A stretch of DNA of 64,000 bases from JALEFZ01 sp039817415 (GTDB taxonomy: Bacteria; Bacteroidota; Bacteroidia; J057). The stretch lies in assembly GCA_039817415.1 (NCBI GenBank), contig JBCBVV010000004.1, positions 176,882 to 240,881 on the forward strand. Reading direction: 5' to 3'. Below, in pieces: positions 17,846 through 27,943 of the stretch. The notes beneath the pieces are model-generated. The model had not been told where the DNA came from, ran no database searches, and worked only from the letters and a program-made list of their open reading frames with translations. The translations under genes and the position numbers were made by a program. The stretch's first letter is position 1; every line of letters begins with the position of its first letter.

Positions 17846-19032
17846 ACCAGTCCTAAGGGCTGAAATTCCCTTTTCAAGATAGCCTTATCATCTACTCCCA
17901 TCCAATTCGAAAGTACGTCTGCATACACGCGACGGAAGTCAATTTTCCATTGGAGGTCTCCCTTATCAAGGCCCGCCAAATCAGGGGTTTCGTTGTACAC
18001 TCCTGCCTGTTTTAGGTTGCCGCCTATCAGGTAGAGGTTATTGGCCTTCCCATGATCGGTACCACCTGAAGCATTCTGTTTTACCCTTCTCCCAAATTCT
18101 GAAAAAGTCATGATCAGGGTATTGTCTAACTGGCCATTCTGCTTAAGATCCTTCACCAAGGCTCCCACTGCCTGACTATATTGCGTTAATAGCCTGGTAT
18201 GCTGTGCTTTCTGCCTGACATGTGTATCGAAGCCAGAAAGAGATACATAGAAGACAGAGGTCTCTATTCCAGAACAAATCAATTCGCCTATCATTTTCAT
18301 TTGCTTCCCAAAGGCATGTTGAGGGTAGGCTATTTTGGATTGGTAGGTTTTGGCCTTCTCGTGAATATATGAAGCCGATTCCTGGGTAGCAGCTAAGGTT
18401 TTATACAGGTAATCCAGATCTGAATTAGCATCCTGTGCGTGTTCGCTTAGTGCCTTCATCCAAGGATCTCTGGTAATATTAGCAAGTTGCTTAGGATTGG
18501 TAAGCGCTATCCCATTGTTATCAACTCCTTTTGCAGCGAGGCTGAGTGCACCACCTACTTCCAAGATATCATGGGGCTTAGCCGTGCCAGTACAACTATG
18601 GTCAAGGTATCGCCCTAGCCAACCCGTATCCCAAAATTCATCAGAATTGCTGCCCGTATGCCAGATATCCATGGAACGGAAATGCGAGCGATCTGGATTG
18701 GGATAACCTACTTCATTAAGGATTGTCATTTCTCCCCTGTCGAAGATTTCCCTCATAGCCTCCATGGCAGGATTAAAGCCTTGCAAATCTGTAATTTTAA
18801 GAACTTCTTCCTTGCCAATTCCTATAGCAGGGCGGTTTTGATAGTATAGGTCATCCTCAAAGGGAACTAGGGTATTCAGGCCATCATTCCCCCCTGATAA
18901 CTGAATGATAACCAGCTTTCTGCCATTGGCTTGGTCAGCATGGAAAATATCTGAAGTAAGAAATTTAGGCATCAAGAGGGATGCTGAAGCCAAGGAGGAT
19001 ATTTTTAGAAAATCTCTACGAGAATTGTTCAT
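17842..19032 (-). CDS. DUF1501 secreted protein with Tat signal
   Basis: 396 residues. The N-terminus NNSRRDFLKISS matches the twin-arginine export motif (SRRxFLK), followed by a hydrophobic stretch. Then comes the DUF1501 domain, distantly related to the alkaline-phosphatase/sulfatase fold, with VIIQLSGGNDGLNTLVP (about 40-56), RSHF.S.DIWHTG and TFSEFGRR..NASGGTDHG. Export to the periplasm in folded form is expected; the substrate is unknown. The gene starts 18 bases after the DUF1800 gene on the same strand. These two families are very often paired, so they probably form one operon and functional unit. Confidence 0.9.
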   Translation of the reverse strand: MNNSRRDFLKISSLASASLLMPKFLTSDIFHADQANGRKLVIIQLSGGNDGLNTLVPFEDDLYYQNRPAIGIGKEEVLKITDLQGFNPAMEAMREIFDRGEMTILNEVGYPNPDRSHFRSMDIWHTGSNSDEFWDTGWLGRYLDHSCTGTAKPHDILEVGGALSLAAKGVDNNGIALTNPKQLANITRDPWMKALSEHAQDANSDLDYLYKTLAATQESASYIHEKAKTYQSKIAYPQHAFGKQMKMIGELICSGIETSVFYVSLSGFDTHVRQKAQHTRLLTQYSQAVGALVKDLKQNGQLDNTLIMTFSEFGRRVKQNASGGTDHGKANNLYLIGGNLKQAGVYNETPDLAGLDKGDLQWKIDFRRVYADVLSNWMGVDDKAILKREFQPLGLV

Positions 19033-19050
19033 TTTTCTAGATTAAGGGGA

Positions 19051-20463
19051 TTAACAAAACTGGTATTCAGGGGTACACATCATGCGAACCATGATCCATT
19101 TCATGGTTTCTGCCTGACTCCCTCCTTTTACATAAGTTTTGAAATCTGAGGAAGAAAAGGCAGGCTTAGGTCCTGAAAATAAGTAGTCGCTTGTCCAGTC
19201 TACGGCTTTTTCAAAGCTTCCTGCTTTGGCCATGGTCTCCATCAACTCCTCCCAATGGATGTTGGTTTCCAGTTTATTACGGATATTTTTTCGCATGCGA
19301 ATGACATCTTCATTCCCTGAAAAGTCCTGTCTGGGATCATCGATGGCTTCATTGGCCATCACAAACAATTGTGGCATTCTCAAGCGAAGCATCAAGGTCG
19401 AACTATCTATCCAACTTCTTCCACTTGGCCAGCCAGCCACCGATGGAGGCTGAAACAACATCTGCCCCAGTGCCTTCTGTGTGTAAACAAAACCTTCTGG
19501 CTTGACCAAATCCATATTTAAGTGCCTCATCATCCCTACAAGATATTCTGCAGGGCTTTTTATTCTGCTCCCTATATGCTCCTCCTGATAAAAGTGGTCA
19601 GAAGTAAAAATTTTCAACAGGAGTTTCCCAATGTCGTAGTCTGTATCATAGAAATAATCTGCCCATGCTTGGACCTGATTTTCATTGATTTTTTCATTGA
19701 CAAAATAGGAGTATAGCTTCTCGGTAAGGAAGTATGCACATCTTTTGTCCTCCAAAAGGATGTCTATGATATCCTCTCCATGAAAATAGCCATTCTTCCC
19801 CTTGAAGGACTTCCTCCCAAAATCGTGTTGTCCCTTACGGAATACATACCCTCCCTTGAGGTTGAAGCCCCAGCCTGTAAAGGCCCTCGCAGCTTCCTTG
19901 ATATCTTGCTCAGTGTAATGACCTCTTCCCAAGGTGAACAGTTCTAACAATTCCCGAGCAAAATTTTCATTAGGAGCTGATTTCTTGTTTTGTTGGTTGT
20001 TGAGGAAAGACAACATTCCTGGATCTTTCGAAACTGCTAGGAGGAGATCCTTGAACTTACCCAGCCCATAATTTCTAAAGGTATTGTTTTGGAGAAAGAC
20101 CATTTTGTAGAGATTCAGTCTACAGGCAAAGTGGTCATGCCAAAAAAGTGTCATTTTCTCCCTCAATTGGGCTTCAGTAAACGCCATGCGCCTGAACCAT
20201 GCCATATTGAGATCCCTGATAAACAGGCGATTTTCTTTGGCGCGCTCTTGCTTGCTCCTTTTGTCCATCATCCGAATCTCGTATCTACTGAGATCCTCCA
20301 TTTCACCAGCAGAGAGTTCGAGGTTAATCTCTGCGCCCTTCATGATACGTTGAACAGCTTTTTTGAGTGGTTTAGCTTGCAGTTCTTTCCATGTCTGAAG
20401 GTCTAGTCCAAATCCAGCACGGTTATACAGGTGTTTGATTCTCCGGTCTTCTAATGTGAGCAT
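19051..20463 (-). CDS. DUF1800 family protein
   Basis: 470 residues from the ATG at 20463; the frame extends two codons to a TTG, which was not used. DUF1800 features seen are HLYNRAGFGL near the start, MTLFWHDHFACR (about 110-121), NFARELLELFTLGRGHYTEQDI.EAARAFTGW (about 170-200) and PPSVAGWPSGRSWIDSSTLMLRLRMP. No clear signal peptide is present, although members are usually found next to exported DUF1501 proteins. It is the first gene of the DUF1800-DUF1501 unit. Its function is unknown. Confidence 0.9.
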   Translation of the reverse strand: MLTLEDRRIKHLYNRAGFGLDLQTWKELQAKPLKKAVQRIMKGAEINLELSAGEMEDLSRYEIRMMDKRSKQERAKENRLFIRDLNMAWFRRMAFTEAQLREKMTLFWHDHFACRLNLYKMVFLQNNTFRNYGLGKFKDLLLAVSKDPGMLSFLNNQQNKKSAPNENFARELLELFTLGRGHYTEQDIKEAARAFTGWGFNLKGGYVFRKGQHDFGRKSFKGKNGYFHGEDIIDILLEDKRCAYFLTEKLYSYFVNEKINENQVQAWADYFYDTDYDIGKLLLKIFTSDHFYQEEHIGSRIKSPAEYLVGMMRHLNMDLVKPEGFVYTQKALGQMLFQPPSVAGWPSGRSWIDSSTLMLRLRMPQLFVMANEAIDDPRQDFSGNEDVIRMRKNIRNKLETNIHWEELMETMAKAGSFEKAVDWTSDYLFSGPKPAFSSSDFKTYVKGGSQAETMKWIMVRMMCTPEYQFC

Positions 20464-20614
20464 ACACAATTAAGTAGGCTTTCAATGTGATTTCCTTCTT
20501 TGGATGGAAAAAATTGGAGCAGGTTTAATGTAGGAGGCTACATATGATCAATTGATAGGAAAAAATGTCTATTCCATGCCCTGTAAGGCTATAAATTTAT
20601 ACCACCCCTTCTAT

Positions 20615-21307
20615 TTATTCCTCGCTTTTAGGCTCTTTAGGCTTTTTGAACTTCTCGGCAAATTCAAGAACATCCCAAGCGTCCTCCACTTTGTACGCCC
20701 CAATTCGGGTTCTTCTCAACTCTCGGATATATCCTCCTACACCTAAATGTTGCCCCACATCATGAACCAACGTTCTGATATAAGTCCCTTTTGAGCAACG
20801 AACCAAGGCTCTCCAACAAGCTTCTTCTGGTAGTTTTTCCATAAAGGAGAATTCATAAATCTGAATTTGTCTTGGCTTGAGTTCTAACCTTTTTCCTTGG
20901 CGAGCTGCTTTGTAGGCGGGTTGCCCTTTGATTTTCACTGCGGAGTACATGGGAGGAATTTGGGTTACCTCTCCTGAGAAATGTGTTAAGGCTTCTCTGA
21001 TGTGTTCATCTGTGATATGAGAAGCGTCTTTCAGATCTTCTTCGGGAAGTTCGGCGTCATAGGAAGCTGTGGTTGCTCCGAGTTTGAAATCGACGATGTA
21101 CTCCTTTTCTTGCCCTTGGATTTCGTTGATTCTTTTGGTGAATTTCCCTGTACATAGAATGAGCAAGCCGGTAGCCAAAGGGTCCAAGGTACCCGCATGA
21201 CCTACTTTTTTGATCCTAATGGTATTTCTTACTTTTCGAACTACATCAAAAGATGTCCATTCCTTGGGCTTATCAAACAAAAGCACCTGTCCTTCCTGAA
21301 AATCCAT
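20615..21307 (-). CDS. truB: tRNA pseudouridine(55) synthase
   Basis: 230 residues from ATG 21307. The frame extends to a GTG at 21358, but a terminator hairpin of the preceding gene (21320-21349) lies in that extension, which rules it out. TruB converts U55 of the T-loop of tRNAs to pseudouridine. Motifs are LLFDKPKEWTSFDVV at the start and GHAGTLDPLATGLL with the catalytic Asp, followed by KEYIVDFKLGATT, PPMYSAVKIKGQPAYK and CSKGTYIRTLVHDVG. The C-terminus ends with a lysine-rich tail. The gene is not in the usual rbfA-truB-ribF cluster here. Confidence 0.95.
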   Translation of the reverse strand: MDFQEGQVLLFDKPKEWTSFDVVRKVRNTIRIKKVGHAGTLDPLATGLLILCTGKFTKRINEIQGQEKEYIVDFKLGATTASYDAELPEEDLKDASHITDEHIREALTHFSGEVTQIPPMYSAVKIKGQPAYKAARQGKRLELKPRQIQIYEFSFMEKLPEEACWRALVRCSKGTYIRTLVHDVGQHLGVGGYIRELRRTRIGAYKVEDAWDVLEFAEKFKKPKEPKSEE

Positions 21308-21319
21308 GCGCGAACTTAC

Positions 21320-21349
21320 AAAAAAGGCCGGCACTTCTAAGTACCGACC
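21320..21349 (-). terminator. Intrinsic terminator of the LruC gene
   Basis: On the minus strand GGTCGGTACTT / AAGTGCCGGCC pair fully if two G-U wobbles are allowed, and TTTTTT follows. It lies between the LruC stop (21394) and the truB ATG (21307) and fixes the truB start. Confidence 0.9.
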
Positions 21350-21393
21350 TATAAACACTCAATTAGCCTAAAGTCTTCGATGATATGTAATCC

Positions 21394-23652
21394 CTACTTG
21401 ATCACAAGCGCCTCGTTTCTATAAGAAGCTTTATCAAGAATGGCCCAATCCAAATAGTCAGTTCCTCCACTTATTGCCCAACTTTCAAGCTTTAGGTAGC
21501 CCTGTGTGATATCAACCGCTTCCTGCATATGAGCGAACTCACTGGTGATATCCAATACCCAGGGTAGTTGGCCTTGTGCAGATTCGAAGTAATTGTTTCC
21601 CCCTTGTAGAAACCCATCATCATGTGTCCCTAGGATAGCGGCATTCATCATATTGGTAGGAGTTTCGCCCTTTAATTGGACCTCATGTCCTCTGTCTTGA
21701 TCAATGATAAACAAAGGCTTAAAAGATAAATTTTGGATAGCATTACCATTGGTGAAGGTGATTTTTAGATAAGTGGTATCTAATGCCTCCAACGCATTTC
21801 CTCGCACATTGTACATCAAGCCCCCATCCAAGTCAAAGTTCTGGCTTACATTATCGTATACAATCACCACAGCATCATCAGAACCACTCTCAAGCTTGTT
21901 AGAAGCGAGGTTGATATATGAGGCTACGTGCTCATAGCCTGAAACATTATCTACTTGATTTTTCTGAACATTCTCCAGTTTTATCCCAAAACCGTTTTCC
22001 TTTTTGGCTCCAATTGCCGCAACAGCAAATTTGGCATTGGCCTCTACATATTCATTTGCTGAGTTAGTGACATGTTCGTATTGATACTTGACAACCATGT
22101 CGTTAAAATCATAATCACCTTGGTGCGGGTATAGGTCCTCGAGGAGATAGGTTCCAAAGGTTTCGGCTGAAGGAAAATAACTGGAAAATGCCTTATTAGG
22201 ATCGCTTGGAAAGTCATCTAGGTGGTCTGGAATAGAATCATTATCAGAATCAATGGGAGCGGAGCTAGGCATGCACTGCCCCGTAGGAATAGAAACGGCA
22301 CAAGATTGTAGAAACATACTACCCCATGGAACACTAGAATTATCTGTCTCTATCCCATTTTCATCACACCAATAAACCTTAGTCGTATTGTTTCCATTAA
22401 ATCCGAATCCACTATTTAAGGTGGTGGAACTCCCTACCTTTATAAGCATGTAAAACTCGTTAGCATTGCCAAAGGTCGGACCATACCCATTTACATTCAC
22501 TTGGCTATTTCCCATGAAATTTTGAGCTTCTATCAAAAGATTTCTTTGCTCATCAACTGTCCAAAGCATAGTTGAATTAGCTGTAAAGGTGTTGCCAACT
22601 TTTACATAACCAGATCTGAGCTCAATATTTCCTCCTACATTAAAATTGTCACCAATCTCAAGGAAACACCTATTGACTAAGCTTCCAGAGCCATTAATAT
22701 TAAGGGTACCTTGAACATCTACATTTCCAAAGAAGCTTTGGCTTCCATTATAGTGGTTAAAGAAATTGCCATTCAAATTCATATTATTTGAAATGGATAG
22801 GGAACCAAAATTATTATAGTTTCCTAGTGAACCGTGGGTGTAATTGAAATCACCTGCTACCGTCATTTCCCCTTTATTTTCAATGGCTCCCGTGTAAGAC
22901 AAGGTATTGGTGACCTCAACTTTTCCTTCTTCAGCGATGAGCATCTCACCACTTGTTCCATTCTTATTGATACTAGACACGATTAGCTCCCCATTCACAA
23001 ATACCTCATTGTTACCATTCATGATCAAGCTGCTTAAGTTGGCTACGCCACAGATGGATAGTTTGGCGTTACCGTTCATCGTGATAGCCCCTGTATAGAC
23101 TTGACCTGCTTCAATTGCATAATGCATGTTTCCTGAAATAGAGGTATTAGGATTAGAAGAAGTCGTGAGGAAAAATGAGGCTCCAGAACATGAAGAAGAA
23201 ACACGATTGGTACTTGGCTGTTGGTCAAAAGTGAAGTAGGTAAAATCATGGTGGACTCTATCTTCCTCTACTTTAACTTTTGCATCGGAGAATTCTCCCA
23301 TGGAGGTTTGGGCACTTATATATACTTCTTCCATATGGGTAGGTAATACAAGGGTTCTGCTCAATTGACCATTTTCATCAGAATTAAATCGATATAACAA
23401 GGCTCCACCCTCAGAAGGATAATCGCTGTATATGGCCATAACAGCTTGAGATCGCGCAGTTAGGTCAAAGAAAACTTCATGAGTGGTGTTGAAATCAAAG
23501 TTAGAAGGGGTGTTAAGCGCATTGAAGCCCGCGGACTGTTTCTCACGACTGCTATTAACCTCTTGGGGACCTAGTCGATCCTCGAAAGGGCTACATGAAG
23601 AAAAGAGAAGTAAAAGCAGGGTGAAAATGGTTGCAAGAGAAAAGGCTTTCAT
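21394..23652 (-). CDS. LruC-domain surface lipoprotein
   Basis: 752 residues. The lipoprotein signal ends LLLFSSCSP (Cys near residue 20). Residues ~180-430 are a long series of short N/G-rich strands (such as ITMNGNAKLSI and LTINGNNEVF-like turns), suggesting a beta-helix. The last ~270 residues carry the LruC (DUF4842) domain with GTYLLEDLYPHQGDYDFNDMVVKY. The calcium-like acidic motif DSDNDSIPDHLDDFPSDPN sits just before it. LruC-domain proteins are surface lipoproteins of Bacteroidota and spirochaetes with poorly known roles. Upstream of it the DUF2807 lipoprotein gene is also on the minus strand, but it has its own terminator. Confidence 0.85.
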   Translation of the reverse strand: MKAFSLATIFTLLLLLFSSCSPFEDRLGPQEVNSSREKQSAGFNALNTPSNFDFNTTHEVFFDLTARSQAVMAIYSDYPSEGGALLYRFNSDENGQLSRTLVLPTHMEEVYISAQTSMGEFSDAKVKVEEDRVHHDFTYFTFDQQPSTNRVSSSCSGASFFLTTSSNPNTSISGNMHYAIEAGQVYTGAITMNGNAKLSICGVANLSSLIMNGNNEVFVNGELIVSSINKNGTSGEMLIAEEGKVEVTNTLSYTGAIENKGEMTVAGDFNYTHGSLGNYNNFGSLSISNNMNLNGNFFNHYNGSQSFFGNVDVQGTLNINGSGSLVNRCFLEIGDNFNVGGNIELRSGYVKVGNTFTANSTMLWTVDEQRNLLIEAQNFMGNSQVNVNGYGPTFGNANEFYMLIKVGSSTTLNSGFGFNGNNTTKVYWCDENGIETDNSSVPWGSMFLQSCAVSIPTGQCMPSSAPIDSDNDSIPDHLDDFPSDPNKAFSSYFPSAETFGTYLLEDLYPHQGDYDFNDMVVKYQYEHVTNSANEYVEANAKFAVAAIGAKKENGFGIKLENVQKNQVDNVSGYEHVASYINLASNKLESGSDDAVVIVYDNVSQNFDLDGGLMYNVRGNALEALDTTYLKITFTNGNAIQNLSFKPLFIIDQDRGHEVQLKGETPTNMMNAAILGTHDDGFLQGGNNYFESAQGQLPWVLDITSEFAHMQEAVDITQGYLKLESWAISGGTDYLDWAILDKASYRNEALVIK

Positions 23653-23822
23653 CCTTGAGGAATCGTTTATTGATTGAATATTTATTCAAAATAAATGTAA
23701 TTTTACTGAAATTCCAATCGTAAAAATTTTAAACATTCGTACAACATCTCCTCATTTTCAATATAAATCATTGGTATACAGTACATTAAATACCTATTTT
23801 AATTTCTTTTCTTATTCAACGC

Positions 23823-23861
23823 AAAAACGCCAACCGTCCATTTTATTGGATGATTGGCGTT
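23823..23861 (-). terminator. Intrinsic terminator of the DUF2807 gene
   Basis: On the minus strand ACGCCAATCATCCA / TGGACGGTTGGCGT arms (one mismatch, one G-U) flank a 6-base loop and are followed by TTTTGC, about 30 bases after the stop codon. Confidence 0.85.
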
Positions 23862-23892
23862 TAAAAGATCCGCTTCTTTTCAGTAAAAGCGC

Positions 23893-24639
23893 TTAATTCC
23901 TATTAACAATCTCACTAGATCCCGAGAGGGAACTGTCGATATCGGAAGGCGTGCCTTTGTATTTCAGGACCGATGATCCCGAAGCAGAAACCTGTAAAAT
24001 GCCTCCGTCAACAAATACCTCTGCCTCTGAAGATCCTTGCAAATCAATGTTTCCAGTGACCGCTAAATAGTCGAATGCCCTCAGCAAAGAGCTACCGCTC
24101 AAGCTAGCCTTTATGCTTCTGCCCTGCCCAGAAAGAGAACCAGATGAAGAACCTGAAAAAGAAATATCAGCTTCATTTATAGCATTAGCAATGATTAGAT
24201 CAGCGTTGGAAGAACCAGAAGCAGACAATTGAAAATCGTCCTCAAAGACAACTGCATTGGTCGTGCTTAGTACAGAAGATCCTGACAGATCAATGCTACG
24301 CAAGGCTTGACTAGATGGAATTGAAATAAGTATCTCAAAGTCAAAACTGTTGCTAAAACAGCCATCCAAGCCCACTTTTAGCTCCCCGTTTGATTCCTCA
24401 ATGTCCAATCTATCTAATACATTTTGCGGAGCTGTGATAGAAACGGATTGCACAGCGTCCTGGGTAACAAATACCGTAGCAGAACTGCTGATGTCTAAGG
24501 AGGTGATGGGATCAAAAGAGAAAACTAGATTCGAATTTGAACTTTCTGCAGATATGCAAATGGCATTGTCACAGCTGCTGAGAGAAGATACAAGCAGGAT
24601 GCTAGCAAGCAGATAAATAATGGAAGTTAATTTCTTCAT
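23893..24639 (-). CDS. Head-GIN (DUF2807) lipoprotein
   Basis: 248 residues. Lipoprotein signal ending LSSLSSCDN (Cys near residue 23). The DUF2807 (putative auto-transporter adhesin, head GIN) domain follows with FDPITSLDISSSATVFVTQ and a ladder of repeated strands containing (L/D)SGSS motifs (for example SGSSVL, SGSSNADL, SGSSSGSL, SGSSLL, SGSSEA). The domain forms a beta-helix in known structures and is common in Bacteroidota. The function is unknown; attachment to the cell surface is likely. The gene is divergent from the HAD phosphatase. Confidence 0.88.
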   Translation of the reverse strand: MKKLTSIIYLLASILLVSSLSSCDNAICISAESSNSNLVFSFDPITSLDISSSATVFVTQDAVQSVSITAPQNVLDRLDIEESNGELKVGLDGCFSNSFDFEILISIPSSQALRSIDLSGSSVLSTTNAVVFEDDFQLSASGSSNADLIIANAINEADISFSGSSSGSLSGQGRSIKASLSGSSLLRAFDYLAVTGNIDLQGSSEAEVFVDGGILQVSASGSSVLKYKGTPSDIDSSLSGSSEIVNRN

Positions 24640-24855
24640 GGTAACGGGAGGTTATGGGTAATCTATGAGCGTGATTTCCTGTCAATCCATATAAAAGACC
24701 TAGGAGGAATGGCAGGGTGGCATCGACATTATCATTTTTTACAAATCACGCAATTCAGCCTATGAGTTCCTATATGATATTTTATGAAGATGTTGTTTTT
24801 CGATGATTTTTCTTCTTGTTCTTCTCAAGGAAAGGAAATCATTTAACTTTAGAGT

Positions 24856-25524
24856 ATGGTTGAACATATCATTTTTGACTGCGACGGAGTCCTCGTAGAT
24901 AGTGAGATTATCGCTGCTAATTTGGCTGCTGAGATGCTGGCTCCTCAAGGATATAAGCTCAGTGGAATGGAGCATGCCAAACGATTTGCGGGGCAAAAAG
25001 AGAAAGACATTTTGAGAAGTATCAGAGAGGAAGATGGCATCATTATTCCGGATGACTTCCTTGAAAACTTTGAACACCGCATGCGAGAAGCCTTTCGGAC
25101 TATCCTACAACCAATTGAGGGAATGGTCGATTTGATACATAGCCTTAGGCTTCCTGTAAGTGTAGTTTCTAATTCCCAAGCTGAGGATGTCATCAGAAAT
25201 ACAACAAAAGTAGGTATATGGGAAAAATTCGAAGGAAGAGTGTTTACGTTTGAAATGGTTCCAAGGCCCAAACCCTTTCCAGATGTATACCTAAAAGCTG
25301 TGAGGGAGATTGGAGTGCCTAAAGAAAATGTCCTCGTCGTTGAGGATAGTGTAGCGGGTTCCACTTCCGCCAAAGATGCTGGCCTATTTGTGATTGGCTT
25401 CCTTGGAGCCAGCCATATATTTGAAGGGCATAAGGAAAAGTTGGAGGCTATTCCAGTTGATCGTATCGCACAAAATGCTAAGGAATTGGTAGATATTTTT
25501 AGAGAAAAGGGAGTACCTGTTTAG
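24856..25524 (+). CDS. HAD-superfamily phosphatase, beta-phosphoglucomutase-like
   Basis: 222 residues, the usual size for HAD subfamily IA. Motif I DCDGVLVDSE is at residues 8-17 with nucleophile Asp8 and acid/base Asp10. Motif II is VSNS, motif III the lysine in RPKPFPDVYL, and motif IV VVEDSVAGSTSA.DAG. The helical cap after residue 17 is of the beta-phosphoglucomutase or sugar-phosphatase type. It most likely hydrolyses or isomerises a small phosphosugar; the substrate cannot be read. TAACTTTA, one base off the -7 consensus, ends 4 bases before the ATG. Its stop is only 2 bases from that of the convergent RND gene. Confidence 0.88.
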   Translation: MVEHIIFDCDGVLVDSEIIAANLAAEMLAPQGYKLSGMEHAKRFAGQKEKDILRSIREEDGIIIPDDFLENFEHRMREAFRTILQPIEGMVDLIHSLRLPVSVVSNSQAEDVIRNTTKVGIWEKFEGRVFTFEMVPRPKPFPDVYLKAVREIGVPKENVLVVEDSVAGSTSAKDAGLFVIGFLGASHIFEGHKEKLEAIPVDRIAQNAKELVDIFREKGVPV

Positions 25525-25526
25525 GC

Positions 25527-27788
25527 TCATTCCCCCCATTTTCTTAGCAAGATAGGAAGAAGGAAAAGGTCAGCCAGCATAGCAAATACAATGGTAAGTG
25601 CTGTAAAAAGACCTGTATTCAAGGTCCCTCCAAAATCTGAAGCTAGTAACAGAATAAAGCCTCCCATTAAGATCAGAGAAGTCATGATCATGGCCTTCCC
25701 AGTTCCCTTGAGGGTTTCTAAAATAGCCTCATCCTTGGACAATCCTTTGTTACGCTCCAGGCGATACCTTGATAGGAAGTGAATGGTGTCATCTACCGCA
25801 ATCCCAAAGGATATCACAAAAACTAAGGCGGTAGAAGCCGTCAAGGTGATGTTAAAAATACCCATCACTCCACCTGTCAATATCAATGGGATGAGGTTTG
25901 GAGCCATCGAGATCAGGAGCATACGCCATGACTTGAACAACAAGCCCATGATAAAGCCTACTACAACAAAGGCTATGCTCAATCCACCAAGCAAGCTCCA
26001 TCTCACATAAACAAGATTTTTCTCTGTTAAATAAGCATGGCCGGTGGCTTTGTAGGTAAAAAGGGTGGTATCACATTGTGTCTTGATGAAGGTATCCAAC
26101 TTTTGATACATATTATCTAGGGCGGAAGTACCTAGGTCGCCCATTGTAGAGCTAATTCTTCCCATTTTACCATCATCTGTCATGAGTTTTTCCATGATGG
26201 CACCTCCATTGTTTACCTCCAGAAAACCTAGTAAATCATCAATCTGACTTTGCCGCTCTGGAATAACCCTATACTTGTCCCGGCTATTCCGATAAATATA
26301 ATTGGCTTCCTTGACGATGCTCGACATAGATAGAAAAGGCCCAAATTCCTCTTGCGACTTCAGGTATTCTTCAATTTTATCTAGCTGGACCAAAACAGCC
26401 CTATCCGTTATTGATAAGCTATCATCTTTGACGTGAATGCCCATTTCAAACGGACGGAGACCATAGGTTTGTTCCTCAAAAAACTCCATGGCTTTTCGAA
26501 TTGGGCTATTCTTTCCAATATCCTCAATAAGATGAGAATCTGTTGGAACCTGAAAGATTAACCAGGTACATAAGGCCAAGACGATTCCTGAACCCGCAAG
26601 GATCCCTCGCGAATTGGCCTTGGTCCAATCAAACACCCACTGCATCCACACATCCCATCCTGGGTTGTTTTCTAAGGAACCTTCTGACATGAATTTCTTG
26701 GGATCAATCTTCATCAGAGCATAGGGCAGCGTCAATACCGTGATCAGATAGGTAAACATCACCCCAGCAGCTGCATATAGTCCAAAGTTTTGGATCGGTT
26801 CGATGCGGGAGACAACTAAGGAAGCAAAGCCAACAGCTGTCGTAACACTGGTCAGAAATAAAGAAAGCCCAATTTCCTTGAGGGTTACCTCCATGGCAGC
26901 CTCTCTATCTGCACCTGAACGAAGTTCTCTCAGGTACTTGGTTGTCAGGTGAATCACATCTGATACCCCTACCACAAACATGATTGGGATCAAGAGCGAA
27001 CTGATTAAATCAATTCCTTGTCCAGTGGCTCCCATGAAGCCCAATATCCACACCAAGGAGAGGATAACCGCAATTTGTGGCAATATGACTCCCCAAAAAT
27101 TCCTGTAAGTCAGCACCAAAACTGTGGTGATTAGGAGCAAAGAAAGTGAAAGGAAGAGGAAGAGTTCTCCTCCGATGGTTTCTACATATTTGGTGCGGAT
27201 GTAGGGAATGCCAGACAGAACATGGTACAAGCCAGAAGCCTCTGCCTGTTGCTCAATAGCTTTTATCAGACCATCTCTTCTGGGGCTGTCAAAAATATCG
27301 GGATCAATGAAGGCATATCCGCAAACGTATTTTTTATCTCTTGAGATAAAGGCACCCACCAGGGCAGTATCTTTTTGAAGGAGGGTTTTTGATTTTTCTA
27401 GCTTCTCTTGGCTGGAGAAGTCTATGTAGGGCTTAGATGAAACGCCTAATCCTCGACGACGGAGCCGCTGCATTCTGGTAGCAGAGATCAAGGAATCAAT
27501 CCCTTCTAATTGTCCTATGCGGTCAAATAGGGAATCGGCCTTTATAAGAAACTCTTGGTTGAAAATATCATCGTTAGGGCTCTTCACCGCTATATAAACC
27601 ATATAATTCTGGTCTTCAGAAAAATGGTAGCGGTACATGGCATGATACTGGTAATCCTCATTGTCCTTTGGATAAAAGCTTTCAAAGCTAAATGATATCC
27701 CTAATTGGGTGAGCCCAATGCCCATTCCAACAGTTACCAATAGGATGAGGAAGAATAAAAGCCGACGGTACGTTAACAACCAGCGCAT
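25527..27788 (-). CDS. RND/MMPL-family exporter
   Basis: 753 residues from ATG 27788; the longer frame starts with TTG and adds a polar, cysteine-containing stretch. Typical RND layout of two halves, each with one leading TM helix (LLFFLILLVTVGMGIGL near residue 12), a large periplasmic loop and five further TM helices, about 12 in all. Second-half segments such as FVISFGIAVDDTIHFLSRYRLE carry the conserved polar residues in TM4 that relay protons. The two periplasmic loops resemble the single-protein lipid or hopanoid exporters (MMPL/HpnN-like) more than AcrB. No membrane-fusion protein gene is adjacent. The substrate is unknown; lipid transport is an inference. Confidence 0.85.
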   Translation of the reverse strand: MRWLLTYRRLLFFLILLVTVGMGIGLTQLGISFSFESFYPKDNEDYQYHAMYRYHFSEDQNYMVYIAVKSPNDDIFNQEFLIKADSLFDRIGQLEGIDSLISATRMQRLRRRGLGVSSKPYIDFSSQEKLEKSKTLLQKDTALVGAFISRDKKYVCGYAFIDPDIFDSPRRDGLIKAIEQQAEASGLYHVLSGIPYIRTKYVETIGGELFLFLSLSLLLITTVLVLTYRNFWGVILPQIAVILSLVWILGFMGATGQGIDLISSLLIPIMFVVGVSDVIHLTTKYLRELRSGADREAAMEVTLKEIGLSLFLTSVTTAVGFASLVVSRIEPIQNFGLYAAAGVMFTYLITVLTLPYALMKIDPKKFMSEGSLENNPGWDVWMQWVFDWTKANSRGILAGSGIVLALCTWLIFQVPTDSHLIEDIGKNSPIRKAMEFFEEQTYGLRPFEMGIHVKDDSLSITDRAVLVQLDKIEEYLKSQEEFGPFLSMSSIVKEANYIYRNSRDKYRVIPERQSQIDDLLGFLEVNNGGAIMEKLMTDDGKMGRISSTMGDLGTSALDNMYQKLDTFIKTQCDTTLFTYKATGHAYLTEKNLVYVRWSLLGGLSIAFVVVGFIMGLLFKSWRMLLISMAPNLIPLILTGGVMGIFNITLTASTALVFVISFGIAVDDTIHFLSRYRLERNKGLSKDEAILETLKGTGKAMIMTSLILMGGFILLLASDFGGTLNTGLFTALTIVFAMLADLFLLPILLRKWGE

Positions 27789-27943
27789 AAGCGTATGTGT
27801 GCAGGCGGCAAAGTTACAGGAAGAATTTAATTCTCCGAGTGGGCACAACCTGTTTTGTTATTCTTTTTGGATAAAACACCTTTAAAAAGACTGCTTTAGC
27901 CCCATAAAGTTCTCCACAAGCCCGAGAAAATGAGTAGGCGAGC

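Noticed and set aside
21308..21358. N-terminal extension of TruB to a GTG
   Set aside because: A strong terminator hairpin of the preceding gene lies in the extension, and TruB normally begins near the LLFDKP motif.
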